Below are positions 1 through 3,339 of a DNA stretch of 5,140 bases, piece by piece (positions within the stretch are counted from its first letter, which is position 1; each line of letters starts with the position of its first letter). The DNA comes from JAZRUY01 sp045598845 (GTDB lineage Bacteria > Verrucomicrobiota > Lentisphaeria > Victivallales > Victivallaceae), in assembly GCA_045598845.1 (NCBI GenBank), contig JAZRUY010000136.1, forward strand, positions 1-5,140, written 5' to 3'. The notes beneath the pieces are model-generated. The model saw only the letters and a program-made list of their open reading frames with translations, had not been told where the DNA came from and searched no databases. The translations under genes and the position numbers were made by a program.

Positions 1-1
1 G

Positions 2-331
2 ATTAAACTGATGAGCGGGGCGGATATCGTCATTATGGGGAAGAGTCTGGCAGGTCACAACGAGGGGCACAATCTTATCGAGCCGGCGCTGCTGGGCAAA
101 ACGATAGTTACCGGCGCGGTGCTGCGTAATTTCCGCTTCGCGCTGGAAGTGCTGAAAAAAGAAGACGCGCTGGTGACGGTGCCCGATGATGCCGGACTGA
201 CTCCGGCGTTACGCGCTCTGCTTGTGGACCGGGCCGCATGCGCCGGTTACGGCCGGCGGGCGGCTGCGGCGGTTGCCCAGCATTCCGGAGCATTGACCAG
301 AACGGCGGAGATTCTGGGTGGATTGAAATAA
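2..331 (+). CDS. waaA: Lipid A Kdo transferase (WaaA/KdtA), C-terminal part, 5' end outside window
   Basis: This is the C-terminal 109 residues of a 3-deoxy-D-manno-octulosonic acid (Kdo) transferase. The family is a GT-B fold glycosyltransferase at the inner face of the inner membrane that moves Kdo from CMP-Kdo onto lipid A precursor. The frame is open from base 2 (I-K-L-M-S-G-A-D-I-V-I) to TAA at 329-331, so the ATG at base 11 is internal and not a start. Family hallmarks visible are the GAD-I-V-I-M-GKSL segment followed by EGHNLIEPALLGK, which correspond to the conserved 'aDivFvGgSL..GGHN.lEPa..gkPV' nucleotide-sugar-binding region of the C-terminal Rossmann domain. A following 'NF' lies where the family has its G..t.NF motif. 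The usual double-Gly before HNxxEP is E-G here, a mild deviation. The 3' end is a normal length for the family. No gene overlaps it, and it is probably not cotranscribed by design with the ribosomal cluster 252 bases downstream. Confidence 0.87.
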   Translation: MKLMSGADIVIMGKSLAGHNEGHNLIEPALLGKTIVTGAVLRNFRFALEVLKKEDALVTVPDDAGLTPALRALLVDRAACAGYGRRAAAAVAQHSGALTRTAEILGGLK

Positions 332-583
332 TTTTTTTCCGGCGGCTTGCTTTCCGGCATCCGCCGTGTTATTTTATAAAACAGTTTTGTTGCCGGACCG
401 GTTGCCGTATCGCAATTCCACCGCTCGCGGAGGCCGTTTTCCGGAATAATGTCGCAAGCTTGAGCTTTTGTTCCCGTTAAACAGCGGGGGCGGGGTTGAG
501 TTTGTGTTTTTGTCTGTTTTTTTGCGGACAACGGATTTTCAAAGCGGATTTCTTTACTGAAGAAGAAAAGGAAAGGGAAAGTT
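332..583 (+). promoter_or_regulatory. Noncoding leader between waaA and rpmJ
   Basis: I see no credible gene in this 252-base stretch. It starts with a run of seven T directly after the waaA stop and is T- and G-rich near its end (TTTGTGTTTTTGTC around 501-514). It contains a weak hairpin at 340-366. It also holds poor sigma-70-like matches, for example TTGCTT at 347-352 and TATTTT at 370-375 with 17 bases between, and an isolated AATAAT at 445-450 with no -35. The rpmJ ribosome-binding purine tract (AAGGAAAGGGAAAG, 568-581) closes it. By position it should carry the promoter of the rpmJ-rplQ cluster and perhaps an untranslated leader, but I cannot place the transcription start. Confidence 0.4.
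340..366 (+). terminator. Weak terminator-like hairpin after waaA
   Basis: CGGCGG at 340-345 pairs perfectly with CCGCCG at 361-366 across a 15-base loop. The downstream sequence is only moderately T-rich (TGTTATTTTATAAAA). The seven-T run at 332-338 lies on the wrong side of the stem to act as the U-tract. It sits 9 bases past the waaA stop, a sensible place for termination, but the long loop and imperfect tail make it a tentative call. Confidence 0.28.
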
Positions 584-700
584 ATGAAAGTCAGGGCTTC
601 TGTGAAGCGCAGATGCGAATTCTGCCAAATCGTTAAACGCAACGGTGTTATCCGGGTGATTTGCTCCCGCGATGTGCGCCACAAGCAGCGTCAGGGTTAA
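584..700 (+). CDS. rpmJ: 50S ribosomal protein L36 (bL36), zinc-binding form
   Basis: A 38-residue basic protein of the large ribosomal subunit, the usual length for L36. It opens MKVRASVKRRCEFC, the standard start of the family. The four zinc ligands of the C+ (zinc-ribbon) form are all present: Cys11, Cys14, Cys27 and His33, the same spacing as in E. coli RpmJ. The ATG at 584 follows a purine-rich Shine-Dalgarno tract (AAGGAAAGGGAAAG, 568-581). It is the first gene of the ribosomal cluster and is followed 63 bases later by rpsM, the common rpmJ-rpsM order. Upstream it meets waaA and not secY/map/infA, so the cluster appears separated from the spc operon. The zinc-dependent form implies that L36 could be affected by zinc limitation, as in other bacteria, but no Zur-type site was recognised here. 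Confidence 0.95.
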   Translation: MKVRASVKRRCEFCQIVKRNGVIRVICSRDVRHKQRQG

Positions 701-763
701 GCGGCGCGGCGTTTTGCAAGATTGAACCGAACCAAAACAATTTACAGAAAGAGGAAGTGAATT

Positions 764-1171
764 ATGCCTCGTATTATCGGTGTGGACATCCCCGGAGATA
801 AGCGTATTGAGTTTTCGCTCCGCTATCTCTACGGCATCGGTCCGGCCAAAGCGCTGGAAATCATCGAAAAGGTCAATATCCCCCGCGAGACCAAGGCGAA
901 GGATATTACTCAGGAACAGATCGCCGCGATTACAAAAATCCTTCAGAATGAAATGATTGTGGAAGGCGATCTGCGCCGTATGCTGGCTGCGGATATCCGC
1001 CGCCTGCAGCAGATCAACTGCTACCGCGGTTTGCGCCACCGGGCCGGCTTGCCCTGCCGCGGTCAGCGCACTAAGACTAACGCCCGTACCCGCAAGGGTA
1101 AGAAGGTGACCATCGGCGCCATCCGCGACAGAACACAGCGCCGTCTGGCCGCCAGTGATGCCGCCAAGTAA
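764..1171 (+). CDS. rpsM: 30S ribosomal protein S13 (uS13)
   Basis: S13 sits on the head of the small subunit, where it contacts the P-site tRNA and makes intersubunit bridges to the large subunit. The 135-residue product starts MPRIIGVDIPGDKRIE, contains the helix-two-turn-helix region YGIGPAKALEI (about residues 23-33), then VEGDLRR and CYRGLRHRAGLPCRGQ followed by RTKTNARTRKGKK, the strongly conserved basic C-terminal part. The start is supported by GAGGAAG at 751-757, 7 bases ahead of the ATG. It is longer than E. coli S13 (118 residues) because about 20 residues (VTIGAIRDRTQRRLAASDAAK) follow the conserved RKGKK. The gene lies between rpmJ and rpsK, the canonical order. Confidence 0.97.
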   Translation: MPRIIGVDIPGDKRIEFSLRYLYGIGPAKALEIIEKVNIPRETKAKDITQEQIAAITKILQNEMIVEGDLRRMLAADIRRLQQINCYRGLRHRAGLPCRGQRTKTNARTRKGKKVTIGAIRDRTQRRLAASDAAK

Positions 1172-1224
1172 GCGGCCCCGGGTTCGAGTGATAACAGAAG
1201 ATCAGTAAAATCAGGAAGTTTATT

Positions 1225-1671
1225 ATGGCTGACGAAGAAGTGAAGAATGTCGAGACCGCCGCTCCGGCAGCGGAGGCGCCGGCGCAGGAATCCGCCGCGG
1301 TAAAGACGCGTGTCAAAGGCGGCCGCAATGTTTCCAGCGGCATTGTCTATGTGCTCGCCACGTTCAACAACACCAAGATAACGATTACCGATGTGCACGG
1401 CAATGTGGTTAGCTGGAGCACCGGCGGCAAGAACGGCTTTAAGGGATCGCGCAAGAGCACCGCTTATGCCGCTCAGGTGATTGCCGAGGATGCCGCCAAG
1501 AAGGCCAAGCTCGCCGGAATGAAGGAAGTGGAAGTCAGGATAAAGGGGCCCGGCGCCGGCCGTGAGTCCGCCGTCCGCGGTATCGCCGCGGTTATGGAAG
1601 TGAAAGCGATTAAGGATATTACTCCCGTTCCGCATAACGGTTGCCGTCCTCCTAAGCGCCGCCGTGTCTGA
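1225..1671 (+). CDS. rpsK: 30S ribosomal protein S11 (uS11) with acidic N-terminal extension
   Basis: S11 is a platform protein of the 30S subunit, close to the mRNA exit region and the 3' end of 16S rRNA. The 148-residue protein carries the family motifs GIVYVLATFNNTKITITD, GWS-like VVSWSTGG, FKGSRKSTAYAAQ, RIKGPGAGRES, and the invariant end DITPVPHNGCRPPKRRRV. The first roughly 26 residues are Ala/Glu/Asp-rich (MADEEVKNVETAAPAAEAPA...) and lie ahead of the usual basic start (KTRVKGGRNVSSG). The Shine-Dalgarno AGGAAG at 1213-1218, 6 bases before the ATG, supports this start. I see no in-frame ATG or GTG that would start a protein at the basic segment, so the extension looks genuine. It directly follows rpsM with a 53-base gap and is followed by rpoA with no rpsD between. 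Confidence 0.97.
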   Translation: MADEEVKNVETAAPAAEAPAQESAAVKTRVKGGRNVSSGIVYVLATFNNTKITITDVHGNVVSWSTGGKNGFKGSRKSTAYAAQVIAEDAAKKAKLAGMKEVEVRIKGPGAGRESAVRGIAAVMEVKAIKDITPVPHNGCRPPKRRRV

Positions 1672-1684
1672 CGCGCGGGGTCTG

Positions 1685-1702
1685 CCGCATGACGAAATGC
1701 GG
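1685..1702 (+). promoter_or_regulatory. Stem-loop with T-rich tail between rpsK and rpoA (possible attenuator)
   Basis: CCGCAT at 1685-1690 pairs perfectly with ATGCGG at 1697-1702 around the loop GACGAA. The G at 1684 and T at 1703 could add a G-U pair. TTTTGCGAGTTTTGTTTTTG follows, a broken T-rich tail, so the element resembles a leaky intrinsic terminator. It lies 14 bases after the rpsK stop and 49 bases before the rpoA start. Partial termination or mRNA processing here would set rpoA-rplQ output relative to the upstream ribosomal genes. Function is inferred from shape only. Confidence 0.4.
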
Positions 1703-1740
1703 TTTTGCGAGTTTTGTTTTTGAACGACAATTATTGTTAT

Positions 1741-1746
1741 GGAGGA
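1741..1746 (+). promoter_or_regulatory. Ribosome-binding site deciding the rpoA start
   Basis: GGAGGA lies 4-5 bases ahead of the ATG at 1751. An upstream in-frame ATG at 1739 overlaps this motif and has no Shine-Dalgarno of its own (preceding sequence ACAATTATTGTT), so 1751 is preferred. Confidence 0.8.
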
Positions 1747-1750
1747 AAAT

Positions 1751-2776
1751 ATGAGTGCTGATATTGATTTCCCGATGCCCAAGTCGGTTGTCGTTGATGA
1801 AGCCAGCAGGAAACCCGGCTATGCCAAATTCATCGCCGAGCCGTTTATGCGCGGTTACGGACTGACGGTAGGCAATGCCCTGCGCCGTGTGCTGCTTTCC
1901 AGCATGGAAGGCGCGGCCATTTCCGAACTCCGCATCGACGGGGTTCAGCATGAGTTCGCCGCCGCCCCCAATGTGAAAGAGGATGTGGCTGAAATTGTTC
2001 TCAACCTCAAGTGTGTGCATATCAATATGTTCGCCGACGGGCCGAAAACGCTGGAAATCCGCAAGGACAAGGCCGGCGAAGTTACTGCGGCCGATATTAT
2101 TACCGACGGCACGGTGGAAATCCTTAATCCGGAGCAGCATATCTGCACGCTGGATAAGGACAAGCCGTTCCGGGCGGAAATCACCGTCATCCGCGGCCGC
2201 GGCTACCGCCCCGCCGAGAAGAACGATACCCGTACCATCGGTACTATTCCGGTGGACTGCCTGTTCAGCCCGGTTACCCGGGTCAATTACCATGTCAGTG
2301 CCGCCCGTGTCGGGGAAGAAACCGAAATGGACGGTTTGGAACTGGAGATCTGGACCGACGGACGTATCGATCCCGAGGATGCGCTCAAGGAATCCGCGCG
2401 AATTCTCTGCGAACACCTCAATCCGTTTATCGGGGATTCCGGAGAGCAGGGCATCGAGTTGTCCGATGAAGACAAGGCTCTGTTCAGCAAACTGTCCAGA
2501 AGTATTGACTCTCTGGAGCTTTCCGTCCGTTCGCAGAATTGCCTGAAGTCTGAGAATATTCAGATTATCGGTCAGCTTTGCCGCCGCACCGAGAACCATC
2601 TGCTCGGATGCCGCAATTTCGGAACGAAGTCATTGAATGAAATAACCGCCAAACTCGAGGAGCTCGGTCTCGGACTGGGCATGGATTACAGCAAGCCGTT
2701 GGAAGACGCGCTGGCCGCTGAAATCAGCAAGCCTCAGCCGGTGGCGGAAAAAAAGAGCAAGAAGCAGGAGAAATAA
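1751..2776 (+). CDS. rpoA: DNA-directed RNA polymerase alpha subunit
   Basis: The alpha subunit dimerises to nucleate RNA polymerase assembly and, through its C-terminal domain, binds UP-element DNA and activators. The 341-residue product has the N-terminal domain with GYGLTVGNALRRVLLSSM (about residues 35-52). Its Arg45 falls at the same index as E. coli Arg45, needed for contact with beta. Next comes IDGVQHEF and NVKEDVAEIVLNLK, then the insert domain with IPVDCLFSPVTRVNY and an acidic linker (about 228-250). The C-terminal domain contains LELSVRSQNCLK, where Arg260 corresponds to the DNA-contacting E. coli Arg265, and NFGTKSLNEI. A Lys/Glu-rich tail (EKKSKKQEK) follows the C-terminal domain. 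The length is close to typical bacterial alpha (about 330). The start at 1751 is chosen over 1739 because GGAGGA sits immediately before it. The rplQ ATG comes only 3 bases after the stop, so the two are very likely cotranscribed and translationally linked. Confidence 0.97.
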   Translation: MSADIDFPMPKSVVVDEASRKPGYAKFIAEPFMRGYGLTVGNALRRVLLSSMEGAAISELRIDGVQHEFAAAPNVKEDVAEIVLNLKCVHINMFADGPKTLEIRKDKAGEVTAADIITDGTVEILNPEQHICTLDKDKPFRAEITVIRGRGYRPAEKNDTRTIGTIPVDCLFSPVTRVNYHVSAARVGEETEMDGLELEIWTDGRIDPEDALKESARILCEHLNPFIGDSGEQGIELSDEDKALFSKLSRSIDSLELSVRSQNCLKSENIQIIGQLCRRTENHLLGCRNFGTKSLNEITAKLEELGLGLGMDYSKPLEDALAAEISKPQPVAEKKSKKQEK

Positions 2777-2779
2777 AAA

Positions 2780-3169
2780 ATGCGTCATAGAGTTGATACT
2801 TTCAAAATCGGCCGCAGCAGCGCGCATCGCCGCGCCATGCTGGCCAATATGGTCAGCAGCCTGTTTATGAACGGGAAAATTCAGACTACCGTGGTCAAGG
2901 CCAAAGCGGCGTCCAGTTTTGCCGAACGTCTGATCACTCTGGGTAAAAAAGGTGATCTTCACCACCGCCGGATCGCGGTTGCCCGGATGCGCGACAAGGG
3001 CGCGGTGAAACTGCTTTTCGATGAAATCGCCCCCCGCTATGCCGGGCGCAACGGCGGCTATACCCAGATTTTCAAACTGGGAGCGCGCCGCGGCGATGCC
3101 GCCGAACTCTGCATTCTGCAGCTGGTTCCGGAGGAATCCAAGCCGGCCGAAGCCGGGCAGAATGCCTGA
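2780..3169 (+). CDS. rplQ: 50S ribosomal protein L17 (bL17)
   Basis: L17 is a large-subunit protein near the peptide exit tunnel. The 129-residue product begins MRHRVDTFKIGRSSAHRRAM and continues through NMVSSLFMNGKIQTTVVKAKA, AERLITLGKKGDLHHRR and a late GGYTQIFKLGARRGDAAE block, which corresponds to the family's 'GGYtRi.k...R.GDaA.ma..eL' end. Length matches the bacterial norm (about 120-130). The ATG at 2780 uses AGGAG at 2766-2770, which lies inside the last codons of rpoA; the gap between stop and start is 3 bases. It is the last gene of the cluster, as in most bacteria, and is followed by a strong intrinsic terminator. Confidence 0.97.
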   Translation: MRHRVDTFKIGRSSAHRRAMLANMVSSLFMNGKIQTTVVKAKAASSFAERLITLGKKGDLHHRRIAVARMRDKGAVKLLFDEIAPRYAGRNGGYTQIFKLGARRGDAAELCILQLVPEESKPAEAGQNA

Positions 3170-3191
3170 TTCAGCGTTCGCTGTGTAATTG

Positions 3192-3222
3192 CGGAGCGGT
3201 CACTCGACCGCTCCGTTTTTTT
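3192..3222 (+). terminator. Intrinsic terminator of the rpmJ-rplQ cluster
   Basis: A perfect 10-bp stem, CGGAGCGGTC at 3192-3201 with GACCGCTCCG at 3206-3215, closes on the 4-base loop ACTC. Seven T follow at 3216-3222. It starts 22 bases after the rplQ stop. No T run lies on the other side, so it is directional for the + strand. Confidence 0.93.
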
Positions 3223-3252
3223 GCGCCGGCGGTGTGTAAAATACCGCTTTTA

Positions 3253-3261
3253 TGCTATATT
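3253..3261 (+). promoter_or_regulatory. Possible extended -10 promoter for cstA
   Basis: TGCTATATT gives an extended -10 (TG, one base, then TATATT at 3256-3261) in an AT-rich stretch just after the terminator and 79 bases before the cstA start. The -35 position (around 3233-3238, TGTGTA) is a poor match, so recognition would lean on the extended -10. A second weak -10-like TGTAAT at 3284-3289 lies within the inverted repeat downstream. Prediction by eye only. Confidence 0.3.
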
Positions 3262-3281
3262 TCATCTTTGTCTGAGTATAG

Positions 3282-3320
3282 ACTGTAATCCTGAAAACAA
3301 TGTTGTTACAGTAATTTTTT
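3282..3320 (+). promoter_or_regulatory. Inverted repeat plus T run in the cstA leader (operator or attenuator candidate)
   Basis: ACTGTAA at 3282-3288 and TTACAGT at 3306-3312 are perfect 7-bp inverted arms separated by 17 bases. AACAA-TG-TTGTT is a second small dyad nested at 3296-3307. AATTTTTT follows at 3313-3320, just ahead of the cstA ribosome-binding site. As RNA it could form a weak terminator-like hairpin; as DNA it could be a dimeric repressor/activator site. No known regulator motif was recognised. Confidence 0.35.
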
Positions 3321-3339
3321 ATTGTAGAGGAAAGGAAAA

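Noticed and set aside
247..684. Minus-strand open frame covering the waaA-rpmJ gap
   Set aside because: It overlaps both waaA and rpmJ on the opposite strand, has no convincing ribosome-binding site and no recognisable domain. The gap is better read as a leader.
701..763. Possible promoter or S4-type regulatory RNA before rpsM
   Set aside because: The 63-base gap shows no -35/-10 pair and is too short for the E. coli-type S4 pseudoknot. Only the GAGGAAG ribosome-binding site is clear.
1727..1737. Short palindrome ACAAT-T-ATTGT before rpoA
   Set aside because: Five-base AT-only arms with a one-base centre occur easily by chance, and it cannot fold as RNA. Not enough for an operator call.
1739..1750. 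Upstream ATG for rpoA adding M-E-E-N
   Set aside because: The ATG overlaps the GGAGGA that serves the ATG at 1751 and has no ribosome-binding site of its own.
1652..2599. Long open frame on the minus strand (315 codons) opposite rpoA
   Set aside because: It lies entirely opposite rpsK/rpoA, whose protein motifs are unambiguous. It has no recognisable domain and is the usual antisense shadow of a GC-biased gene.
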